Origin: Beroe ovata
Taxonomy: Eukaryota; Ctenophora; Nuda; Beroida; Beroidae
Assembly (NCBI GenBank): GCA_946803715.1
Contig: CAMPET010000036.1
Location: 2,225 to 25,919, forward strand
Reading direction: 5' to 3'
Length of the DNA stretch: 23,695 nucleotides
Part shown: in pieces, positions 10,069-19,417 of the stretch
Numbering within the stretch: the stretch's first letter is position 1
Layout: every line of letters begins with the position of its first letter
The notes under the pieces: model-generated
The model's database searches: none
What the model was told of the DNA's origin: nothing
Seen by the model: the letters and a program-made list of their open reading frames with translations, nothing else
Position numbers and translations under genes: made by a program

Positions 10069-10554
10069 GAAATTGAAGATCTCTCTTTGAACAGAATAAA
10101 AACCGCTGATTCTGTTTTGAGTAAAATTATTTAACATTTACAAGAATTAACCTAAGTTAGGAACCGTAAAATCACAACCATCAAAAAATAAATCATATAC
10201 CTACTATATTGATAGTGTGATGACATGAACTCAGCACACAAATTCTTTACATGAGAGTCCATCAATAATTTATTGGAAAACTTCTTTTTTTCAACTCGGT
10301 GATTGTAACTGTGTTGTACCTCAAGTATGTTCAGATTTAGCTTTTTGATGACGATTTGTCGATGAATCTTGATTTTCCCATGTTAAGGACCAGACAAAAC
10401 TGTATCTCCAAAAGGAAGAATAATATGTTAAGCATATCCCATAATTCTACAATGGTACAATGGTTTTATACATAAGACTTTATTGACCACTGCATATTCA
10501 TGTTTTGGCAGTGCAAATGGTTGCTTGCTGTTTCCGTGTCTTCACTTTAGTTGG
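10069..10554. other. no gene recognised
   Basis: AT-rich DNA between the convergent sulfotransferase remnant and the RTK 3' end. No exon, RNA gene or repeat was recognised. Confidence 0.5.
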
Positions 10555-10560
10555 TTTATT
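10555..10560 (-). promoter_or_regulatory. candidate poly(A) signal of the RTK gene
   Basis: AATAAA on the minus strand, 52 bases after the RTK stop codon at 10612-10614. Confidence 0.5.
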
Positions 10561-10611
10561 CCACCCCTCTTCATTATTAGTTAGACGCACAGTGCGACAC
10601 ATGAAGACTGG

Positions 10612-13400
10612 TCAAAGTATCCCTATATCCACTTCAAGTTGATTTTTCTTCTCCGTGTAGGCTACCTTGTATGTGTTTGTCAGGACGCGTTGTAGCTGTG
10701 CGAACACCTGCGATAAAAGCTTGATTTCATACGTATGTATACCTGCAGATCTCATTATATAATATCGAGTATGAATGTTGGGAAATATCTTCAAGTTCAT
10801 GACGAATTCCTGTGAAGCAACCTCAATGTCGTACACCCGGGCCAGAACGACCTCGTATTGGCTCATCATTACTCTACAGAAATTTGCAACGACCAGCTCC
10901 ACTCTCATGGTGTGATTTATAATCTGCTCTGCGTATCACTCACATCAGAAAATAAGGGTCGATCTTCGGGCTTCATTTCCCAGCAAGATAGAATTAAGTT
11001 GGATATCATCCCTTCATACTTGACAGGGATTTCCATCTTCATACCACCTCTTATCGCAGCTATAACCTAGGTTAGGGAGCGTGATGGATAATGAATAGGG
11101 TATGTTTTATTTTGCTCATTGTCTTTTTACCTATCACAATTTGCGACAAGTGGCCCGACACGTGTTTCATAAGGAGACTATCATCAGGACGTTTTCTACT
11201 TATTCAGTGTCTTTTTGTTTAAAATGCTGCACTGACCTCAGCATCCGATTGAAGTTCGCCGTAAGGGCGTTCACATAATGTAAGTATTTCCCAGAACAGT
11301 ATCCCGAAAGACCAAACATCTGATGCTGTCGAATGTTTCAATGTCCGTAAAACCTGAATCGATGATTAGTATGATAATTTGTAGGAAAATCTTCCCAATT
11401 TTCTGAAATGAAAGGAGTGATATTCTTGGGGAGGGTTCCCCTAATGTTTTTGATCGCGTGACAGCGTTTCTGTATTTTCATAGGCAGCATCTATGTTTTC
11501 ATTGGACAATCGCTGTAACGTGATCAAAAACATTAGGGACCCCTCCCCAAGAATACCATTCTCTATATATCCTGTGATTGTGGATATTTCTGGATTAGTG
11601 GAATTACTAATTCTATGACGTATTGATTGAACAATAACACGTCTTATTGCATTTGCAGACACACCTCTGGACTTGTCCACCTCACGGGAACGGGTTTATG
11701 TCCGATTGTGTAGTAGTCGCACAGGGACCCAGAGTCCGAGTGGAGTGACGTTGCTGAACCGAGATCTGCTACCTGCAGAATCAGGTACGTGTAAATTGTA
11801 AAATGATTAGATTTAACGAGATCATGACCAAGTACTGAATAGAGAAGAATCTCAGAAAAGTTTGGGATTGCCCTGAATGCCCCCCTTCATCCTAAGCCGA
11901 GATCAGCCCGTAAATGATGTATGTTCCCTTGGCTGTTGTACAGCAGGGTGTACGATGTGTGTGTATGCTTGTGTTTGGGTGTGTGTAGGTGTGTGTGACA
12001 TTAATCTTGCAGTGAAGGATAAAGAACTACTTCGCATAAAATGATTAGGAGGACATGGAATTTATACTTGCATGAATATACCTTGATGTAGTTCCATGCG
12101 TTACCTTGACAAGGAGTTTGCTGTTAACCAAGCAATTCCTGGCTGCCAGGTCTCGGTGAATGGCACTAGATCGCTCCATGAAACTCATTGCATCTGCTAC
12201 CTGAAATCAGCTTCATGATTATACCTCACTCCCCTTTTCCTGTTTTTGCTTCTGTACTTTCTCTTCTCTCCTACATATCAAAACCTACATCGCGATTATA
12301 GCGGATTACTATAGTCATAGTCAATGCTAATTCTTGCCTGAGCGGCGATGTAAATGAAGTGTTGGTCTCCCAAGTCACTGGTTCTATCACTCTTTCCTGT
12401 CTTCAGAGTGCATAGGAACTGCTTCAATGAGCCCTGTGCAAATAACAAGTGTTTAATAACACTGACATATGAATTATGAGTCATGCCCTAAGCTCCTCAG
12501 CTGCGAGGCCTCTCAATAACGATAAGATATTTAACAAGATATCACTGCTGATAGGGCAGCTGATTGGGCAGCACACGAGGGTACCTCATCCATGTGTTCC
12601 ATGATGATGTATCGGTGTTGTCCCTCGCACATGCCGATACCAAGTAGCGAGATTATGTTCCGGTGCTTGTATGTTGTCAGTGCCTTCACCTCCTGTGATA
12701 TCATGGTAGTCGGGCATTGGCCACTTTATAGGAGTTCACCAGGGGGTCACCAGTAGATGGCGGTTTACATATTTTCATAGCACTCCATTTTATCCTACTT
12801 TTTTGATCCAAGGTATCATATAACATGAATAATCTGTGTCTAGCGGCGATAGTTTGATATGATTCATGATTAGCAAGGGAATTGCACCATGATAGTATAC
12901 ACAGGATATACACACCTATTATACACATCTAACCTTATGGAAGGCCTCAGCGTACGATATCTTATCAATGTTCTTGAGTTCCTTGACCGCTACCTTCACC
13001 CACTCCTCCCCCATTCCTTTCTTCTGACTGTTCTTCAAGCATCGGGCGCTTCCCAGGTACACCTACACAGGACCCTTATCACAGGACCCTTATCACAGTA
13101 TGACGAAATATTATACCCAAGTACCTATGTGTTATTTGACATAGGTACTTTGAATTTGATATACCAATACTTTCCACGCGATTATTGATGACTTCTTGCT
13201 ACCTAACAATACAAAGTTATATGCTTTCCACGCCAAATTACACAGTACACACAGTATACCTACACATTACACACTGTGTATACTATATATCTGTGTATTA
13301 CACAGATAGGTGTACTTACAACGCCAAAGTGACCACACCCAAGGGTCTTGTCGAAGTCTATCTTCAGATTCTCCATGTTAAGATAGTAGCTTTGTAACTC
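10612..13400 (-). CDS. RTK kinase-domain exons
   Basis: Exons, N to C: 13400-13320, 13062-12934, 12692-12585, 12433-12338, 12200-12105, 11772-11665, 11353-11237, 11066-10944, 10707-10612. All are phase 0 at both ends. Motifs in order: Gly loop [18 protein letters not shown] (ATP-binding Lys), AFHKEVKAL (helix C Glu), [11 protein letters not shown], catalytic loop [12 protein letters not shown], metal-binding DLG in VADLGSA, activation-loop [18 protein letters not shown] with tandem Tyr, [15 protein letters not shown], and [15 protein letters not shown]. The domain is about 285 residues, normal length, and HRDLAARN plus PVRWTSPE mark it as a tyrosine kinase. All catalytic residues are present, so activity is expected. 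The tail after the kinase is short ([19 protein letters not shown]) and ends at TGA 10614-10612. The intron after 12338 starts GC (CAG/GCAAGA) instead of GT. Confidence 0.93.
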
Positions 13401-13808
13401 CTGGATGGGAAGCATGTGATTGTTATCAGTTATCTATGTGATATAATCGTGATAACTATTATACAGAGAAAGTTTACTTCTCCAGATGCCATTTCCTTCC
13501 TCTCCAGCTCATATAGATAAGGTACCTATAGTTATGTGATACTATAGGTAGTATACCTGATCGTAAAGTGGGTTCAGTTTGTGAATTTCGTATTTTTCCT
13601 GGTACTTGACTGGACGTCTTCTGTGGAGAATGAATCCGATGATCGCCACTACCAAACAGATGATAACTCCTGATACGACTAGAGGTGCCACCAGACCTGT
13701 AACAGTGTATGTGTGTCTGTGTCTGTGTGTGTCTGTGTATGCGTGTGTGTGTATGTGTGTGTGTCTGTGTGTGTGTGTGTGGGTGTGGGTGTGGGTGTGT
13801 GTGTGTNN

Positions 13809-13883
<75 letters not shown>

Positions 13884-16800
13884 GTTTTGTTTGTGTATGT
13901 GTGAGATGTGTATCACCTACTCTGTGGCCTATTGAAGTCCTTGAATTCGATTGAAACCGTGTATTCTTTTGCTTTGTCCAACGACTGGGTATTCTTGATC
14001 ATTATTGGTAGATCATAAGTTCCAGCTTTTTCAACTTGTTTTGTGTACACGAGGGTACGCCCCTTCACTTTGAAGTATTCTTTATACGCTCTCAGCTCTA
14101 TCTGATAGTTAGAAACATAGGTTTACGATGCGGGTACAATAAGTCTGGACTGCACTTACTCTGTACAGTGTACACTCGACACTGTACACTCTGTACAATG
14201 TATTGACCTTCCCACGCCCTATTTTCGAGTATACTATTATCGAGTATACTATTCTCGGGTATGTTGTATTGCACACCTCGAATGTAGTTGATTCAGCCTC
14301 CTCCTCCCCTGCCCCCAATCCATCCTGTATTTCAATTCTATCCCGCTGCTGCAACTCTAGTGAGTCATACGGTTCCTTGAAAACTCCAAAGGCTCTGATT
14401 TCAAACCTTGCTTGTATTTGATTGAGAAGAGTGGCGTTGGGCTCAACTTGAATTCTGGGATAATTGTCAATTTCTGCTGTTTCTCACGTGACTTATATTT
14501 AAAATGATACTTAGCACAAATCACTGCTGAACGCTGATGGATGTTTGTCATTTTTTTCAATTCCAGCTTTTCTCACCGATTTATCTCCACTATGTAATCG
14601 TTGATGTTGAAAGTAATATTGACAACTGAGTTGAGTGTCAGTTGTTGTGGTGAATCATCAACGCAGCTGAGCACCTTGCTGAAAAAGTAGGGGGACGTGC
14701 CATTGTTATTCTTCTTCACGTCCTTGAAGGTCCCGTTCAGAACTTTGATAACCTGTAGAGTTAACAATCAGCAAAGCCCACTATCAAGCAAGATCAGCCT
14801 TGATTATCCATCAGTCGATAGTAGTAGCATATTCCCCTTACCAAATTGGCAGTGTAGCTGGTAGTTTGAGGCACTGCATCTAGATCCACACCAAATACAT
14901 CATCATCGAATGAGCACATAACTCCATCTTCATCGTACTCTTTCAATATAATCTGCGTCTTTTTCTCAGTCAGATACGACTGCAGGACGGAGCCCGGAAG
15001 TTATTGTGTTACTAGGCAATGAGGCCTGTTTATTACTAGGTAAGAAGGTAATGGGGTTAGTGCATTACTTGGTTATAAGCTTAGTGTGATATGTGAGGAG
15101 GTTAAGTGTGTTAGGCTAGGGAGAAGTCAGTTAAGTGTTACCAAGTGTGGCTAGGCTAGTGATGACAGATTAAACTGTACCTGTAGGGTTATTGTGTCTG
15201 TATGGGATAGCAGTACTGGGGGCTGGGGAGTGTTGACAATGGTAATGGACAAATCCTTCTCGTCCAGGATCGTCTTGTTATCAGACACGTGATATGCCTC
15301 TATGTTGAATGTCAGGTTTCTCCTGCTATTCCTCGTCGACACGTGTGCCAGCGCCAGTTTCTGTGGGATGGGGAACATTCGTGTATCACTGTCATCTATA
15401 GACGATCACTGTTATTAAATCTTTTTCAATTTCTATAATTGAATGATTAATACGATGGAAATGCGTAGCATGCTGCCAGACACCAGTATCGTTCCATCAA
15501 GTCAGGAGATATGCGCGACACACTAACGTATAGATTCTTGTTGACGATAAGAGAGCTATTCTGAACGGCAATCGGTATGGCCTCAGCAACTGGGAAGTGC
15601 TCGTAGGTGGGTATTTTGAAGAGGTGTGGCTGCCGGTTTGTCTTGCATGGTGGTATATTCATTATGATGGGAATCTCTCCATACGTCACACCAATCGGTT
15701 GTGCAATCTGAGATTTGGTAGCTATGGTCAGTGGTGAAGACTGGTGAAAACAATCCTGTGATATGTCCTGACAACCATTAATACACGAATGTAATCATAC
15801 AGTCCCCGAGGTATGATAACCTCATAGAACTCCAGGCTAACTGTTTCCTGATCTGAACATCGACACTTCGCGGAATCGTCATCCCAGAGAGAGTTGTCGG
15901 TGCACTTGATCCTCTTTGGGCCATCCAGGAAGTAGCCCATATTCTCGTCACATGTCAGGTTACACAAACTGTAACACAATGTTACACCATGTCAGCTGAT
16001 AACTACCGCATGTTCTCATCAGTCATTCCCTATTACCTAGCACTTATCAAAGACGATATTATCACCTATTCAGATAGTGATTAGTGTCATTACACACTGC
16101 CGTCACCGCCTGACAGCCTGTCTCATTTGCTTTACAGTTGTTGAAGACGGGAGGGCCGCAATCCTGAGGATATTATCGTGTTCAGCTCGGCATCGGAAAC
16201 AACAGCAGCAGCAGCAGCACTGATCAATTGCGATACCGTGTGGTATGTCTCGTCATTAACTCACGATGAATGAGCAGTTGAGTCCGTTAGCGTCCAGCTT
16301 CTGATCGTAGGGGCAGGAACACTGGTACCCTCCCATGAAGTCCTGGCAGTAGTACTCGCATCCTGAGGTGCCTCGTGAACACTCGTCCACTTGGGTACAA
16401 ACTCCATTGATTTCCTCGTAACCATGCCTGTAGTAGCGGGGAGAAGAGTGATTTATCTGAAATCTCGTATCTACGGTCAGGTGTAAAGTCAGAGCAAATA
16501 TATACGGCATATACTTGCAGGTACAGTTATATCCACCGTCGAAGTTGTGACATTCTCGGAACAACTTGTCCGTGCACTGGTCAGCTATCTTAGAAAGTTC
16601 ACACTCATTAACATCTGCGTGTGGGATACAATATTCAAAATGGGATGATATCATAGCATGAGCAAGGATTAATGACGTGAAGCGTCTCTCTGATTATCTA
16701 ACCTATACAACCGCCACTGTTAGTCCAATCGTTCTCATATCCATGCGGGCACTCGCAGTAGTAGCTGTTTGGTGTGTTTACACATGTCCTACCACCACAT

Positions 16801-19289
16801 ATACCAGGCTGTTCCGTGCACTCGTCTCGATCAACACAAAGTGTGGGATCCGTGATGTTCACTCTGTAACCGCTCAAACACTGACAGTCGCACACATCAC
16901 CCCGCTGCAAAGTTATTTTCCCGTCATTGTACTCTGAATGTGTCTGTGTGTGTGTTTGTGTGTGTGTGNTGTGTGTGTTTGTGTGTGTATATGGAGCATA
17001 CCCCTGAGCTTGGATCATGTGTACAGATTTGTTGGCAGGTGTTCCAGGGTTCCTTGTCACACACACCCGTAACATTGTTATGCCGCCACCCATATGAGCA
17101 GACACACCGGTAACCGCCCGCCGTATTCCTGCAACCTGTGTTTGGACATGGCGAGGGAACCGACAAGCACTCGTTTATATCTTTGCAGTTCCTTGTGGAA
17201 AAACAGCCGTAACTATAGGATCAAGTATCGAGGTAGTTATCGTGTTTTGCAGTGGCGTAAGTACAGTTCAAGCACCTTTACTGAATCATTATCTATTGTT
17301 GCTAAAATAGAATACAGTTTTCAATATACCAACGTTTTGTTGAAGAACTCGTATCCAGGGTTACAGTCACATCGGAAAGAACCAGGGAGTTTTGCGCACC
17401 GCGCATTGACACAGAGTCCGGGGTATAGGTCACACTCATTCACATCATCACAAGAACCCTTATCGGGGTCGTGAATGTAGCCTGGCGGGCAGGTACAGGT
17501 GTAACCGCCGTCTGTATTGTTACATTTCCCCGCTGCGGGACATAGCGTGGTCTCTGTACACTCGTCCACGTCACGACACGTTACGTTATTGTGGTTGAGA
17601 GTGTAACCACGAGGACATGAACACGTGTAGCCCCCATTGGTGTTGTGACACGTGTGTGAGCAGAGCGCGGTAAACCTGCTGCATTCGTCTATATCTGTGT
17701 GGTGGGGAATCGAGTGTATACACAATGTGTATTACACAGTGTAAATTGTACAATGTACACTCCTATGATGTCAGATATACAATATGCATGTGTAATGTGT
17801 ACACACTGTACAATGTGTATACATTGTACACTGTGCATAGATTGTGCACTGCGTACTACACATTGGACACTATTTACACATTGTACCCTGCGAATACATT
17901 ATATTTGTACACAGATGTATACAATGTATAATGTATACACCGCGTTCAATTTATACTTATACATTGTACAATGTAGGCTGTTGATAAATTGTACACAAAT
18001 TGCATAAATGAGCCTGCATTGCATTCATAGTTCGCCTCGACCTGCCACTCACATTGACAGTAGGGAACATTGACAGGCTTGTTTACTGTTTACCTTGGCA
18101 GGTGCCATTAGACGACAGGTGTCCCCCCACCAACTCGTATCCCAGCGCACATTTACAGTCGTATGACCCGGGAGTGTTGTGACAGTAGCTGTGTGGGTAG
18201 CTGCTGCACAGTGTCCTATTCTGTAGACACTCGTCTACATCTGCCAGGGGAATGTCTCGTCATTGTAACAGAATAGAGAAATGGGAAACAAGCAGATTAA
18301 TAAAACTGTCATTCCCTGATCACCTATTTGTTTTTCCAGCCAATTTGTTTTTACCAACATAAATAATATGAGGCATCAAGAACCCCACATTTCCCTCATG
18401 TATGCATCATATGATAGGGGTACCTATAATTATAAAGCTTGCATGAGCGTCATGTCTTTTTCAATGAATTTTATCAGTAGAATGTCTGAGTTTGGCCATC
18501 ATGTCATGACGTTATGGGCACACAAGCACAAACGCACACACACACACGCACACCCGTACACACAGACACAGAAACAGACAGCCACAGACAGACACAGACA
18601 CGGACACACAGGCACAGACACAGACACATGTCTGTGTGTGTGTGTGTCGCGGACTTTGACACTAACATCCTGGACACATCTTTGCTTATATCAAGTGTCA
18701 CTTGGCACACACACCCACACAAACACACACACTCACACGCTCGCATTTAGCTGCCGAGTCCCAAACAACGCAAGTCACGAGGGTCGAGGTGAGGTAAGCC
18801 TTCCGTATAATATTGGGAAAAATTCCACAAGCAATCGCGGCTAGTCCGTATTCGATCGCATCAATTGCACATATTGCCATTTATGTGAGAGAGGTTAACC
18901 GTACATGAGGAAACACGGTTTCGTGTGTGGTTAGAGGGTAATTGCGAGAAGTTTGCACTAACCTTTGTCACAATTTGGTCCTTTCCATCCGTGACAACAA
19001 CTGCAAGAGAATGAGCAGAGCTGTTTAACGAACGATGTAGTCATAGATTTGCATATGAATTCGTGGAATAGAAGACTACGGGACGAGCACTCTTATTAAG
19101 TATTATTGGTGTTATTAAGTGTTATTGTTTAGTGTTATTGGTTTAGTGGTTTACTGGGTACTGGGTAAGTGAGTGGCGACCTGATCACGCAACCTTGCAG
19201 TTGTGTGATGGTCACGCAATCGCACAATCTACCTGGTACAGGAGGGCAGAGAGGCGTTGAGGCACTGGTAACCTTGTGCGCCACAAAAA
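10612..19289 (-). CDS. receptor tyrosine kinase with EGF and sushi ectodomain (5' incomplete)
   Basis: About 27 minus-strand exons encode roughly 1,240 residues: Cys-rich CCxGWxG segment, ~9 EGF modules, one sushi/CCP domain, ~350 residues of unassigned ectodomain, TM helix, juxtamembrane region and a full tyrosine kinase domain. Splice phases agree at nearly every junction. The kinase exons and juxtamembrane exons are all phase 0. The cbEGF exons mostly open in phase 1, with an intron splitting the first Asp of DxDEC. Two junctions do not resolve: 17330/17180, and 14577/14476 where phases conflict. The signal peptide and first exon were not found; they should lie above 19417. The product would sit in the plasma membrane and phosphorylate tyrosines on ligand binding. 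Ligand unknown. The modular layout fits lineage-specific RTKs of early-branching animals rather than any named vertebrate receptor. Confidence 0.88.
11423..11553. mobile_element. palindromic MITE, TA-flanked
   Basis: A 131-bp near-perfect foldback in an RTK kinase intron. The left arm begins TTCTTGGGGAGGGTTCCCC and the right arm ends CCCCTCCCCAAGAA. Homology of the arms runs inwards through ATGTTTTTGATC and GACAGCG to a central loop around 11484-11490. It is flanked by TA on both sides (11421-11422, 11554-11555), as expected for Tc1/mariner-type MITEs. It encodes nothing. Confidence 0.8.
13230..13312. repeat. TGTACA/TACAC palindromic tract in RTK intron
   Basis: Degenerate short palindromes built from ACACAGTATAC, ACACTGTGTATAC and TGTGTATTACACA. 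Same style as the tracts at 14140, 17715 and 23127. Confidence 0.65.
13478..13696 (-). CDS. RTK transmembrane and juxtamembrane exons
   Basis: Exon 13696-13557 encodes the TM helix [19 protein letters not shown] followed by the basic stop-transfer HRRR, then [16 protein letters not shown]. Exon 13525-13478 (16 codons) gives [16 protein letters not shown] and splices in phase 0 to the kinase exon starting [12 protein letters not shown]. The juxtamembrane part is about 55 residues and holds at least seven tyrosines, so docking or autoinhibitory phosphosites are plausible. The TM exon takes its first codon from the previous exon (A+GT, Ser), which confirms the join to 13921. Confidence 0.9.
13701..13881. 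repeat. (TG)n microsatellite with assembly gap
   Basis: Long TG tract in the intron between the TM exon and the last ectodomain exon. Two N bases at 13807-13808 mean its true length is unknown. Confidence 0.95.
13921..15707 (-). CDS. RTK membrane-proximal ectodomain exons, unassigned domains
   Basis: Exons, N to C: 15707-15528, 15360-15181, 14979-14842, 14752-14577, 14476-14277, 14101-13921. They encode about 350 residues between the sushi domain and the TM helix. Predicted beta-strand alternation ([59 protein letters not shown]) and several N-glycosylation sequons (NSS, NLT, NGT, NIT) fit extracellular beta-sandwich folds. I cannot name the family. The first two exons are each exactly 180 nt with phase-0 ends. 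Exon 14752-14577 ends phase 2 (AATCG/GTGAGA). The next exon, which has the only convincing open frame ([11 protein letters not shown]..), needs a phase-1 partner, so one base is unaccounted for at this junction. Identity of the exons as coding is well supported by splice sites and open frames. Confidence 0.75.
14140..14200. repeat. TGTACA palindromic tract in RTK intron
   Basis: ACTCTGTACAGTGTACAC, ACACTGTACACTCTGTAC and neighbours form overlapping short palindromes. Confidence 0.65.
15785..16163 (-). CDS. RTK sushi/CCP domain exons
   Basis: Exon 16163-16066 starts [10 protein letters not shown], runs to HYLN and ends phase 2. Exon 15968-15785 (AG+T gives Ser) continues [32 protein letters not shown]. 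The CGPP start, the C..TC.....GYFL.G..xIxC pattern and the terminal W....AKC are diagnostic of a complement-control (sushi) module. The domain is split by a phase-2 intron in its middle, as is common for CCP domains. The donor of the second exon is uncertain: CGT/GTATTA at 15784 is shown, and GAG/GTTATC a little earlier also keeps phase 0. Confidence 0.82.
16265..18240 (-). CDS. RTK EGF-module exons (about nine EGF repeats)
   Basis: Exons, N to C: 18240-18094, 17694-17330, 17180-17002, 16904-16703, 16614-16515, 16427-16265. Calcium-binding starts seen in order are [56 protein letters not shown] and VDECSRGT; one atypical EGF ([14 protein letters not shown], then [10 protein letters not shown]) lies between the fifth and the next. 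Each shows C.N..GGY.C.C..GY-type cores. The 365-nt exon 17694-17330 holds nearly three modules without an intron, while the others split the Asp codon of DxDEC in phase 1. The 17330/17180 junction is unresolved. The frame before 17180 reads [10 protein letters not shown], so the real exon may start earlier. Such arrays form calcium-stiffened rods that hold ligand-binding heads away from the membrane. Confidence 0.88.
16940..16991. repeat. (TG)n microsatellite with one N
   Basis: TG/TTTG tract in the intron between two EGF exons; N at 16969. Confidence 0.9.
17715..18005. repeat. TGTACA palindromic repeat tract in RTK intron
   Basis: About 290 bp of degenerate units such as TTGTACAATGTACAC, ACACTGTACAATGTGTATAC, ATTGTACACTGTGCA and ATACATTGTACAATGTA, with spacing of roughly 10-25 bases. 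Most units are self-complementary, so either strand can fold. The tract fills most of the intron between 17694 and 18094. Confidence 0.75.
18525..18745. repeat. CA-rich microsatellites in RTK intron
   Basis: Interrupted CA/CAGA tracts at about 18530-18650 and 18703-18742 in the 722-base intron between 18240 and 18963. Open frames here on both strands are repeat artefacts. Confidence 0.9.
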
Positions 19290-19417
19290 CTAGAGGGATG
19301 ATTCTATCAATTCATAAGGGAGAGGGGTATTTTCATTTAAATTGGTGCCCATAATTGAATACTAATGAGGCACAGCTGGCTAACTTACTGGCTAGTTGAG
19401 ATTGTCAGTGAGACAAA
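18963..19417 (-). CDS. RTK N-terminal Cys-rich micro-exons
   Basis: Exon 19000-18963 is only 38 nt: (S)[12 protein letters not shown]. It ends phase 1 and completes the Asp of DVDECLQN in the next exon. Exon 19289-19233 (57 nt, after CCCTCTAG, before GTAGAT) encodes [18 protein letters not shown] and ends phase 2, joining to Ser-Cys-Cys. The CCxGWxGxxC pattern followed by a cbEGF resembles the end of EMI-type or other Cys-rich head domains. A further candidate 29-nt exon, 19417-19389, has a strong acceptor (CCTCTCATTACAG) and donor GTAAGT, is in phase and reads FVSLTISTS. It is hydrophobic enough to be part of a signal peptide, but this is tentative. The initiating exon was not found. Confidence 0.6.

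Noticed and set aside
11441-11680. 79-codon minus-strand frame
   Set aside because: It crosses the MITE and an RTK intron and has no coding features.
13542-13954. Open frames of Cys-Val or His-Thr repeats
   Set aside because: They are translations of the TG microsatellite, apart from the TM-exon portion already included.
17725-18007. Tyr/Cys/Thr-rich + strand frames
   Set aside because: They are translations of the TGTACA repeat tract.
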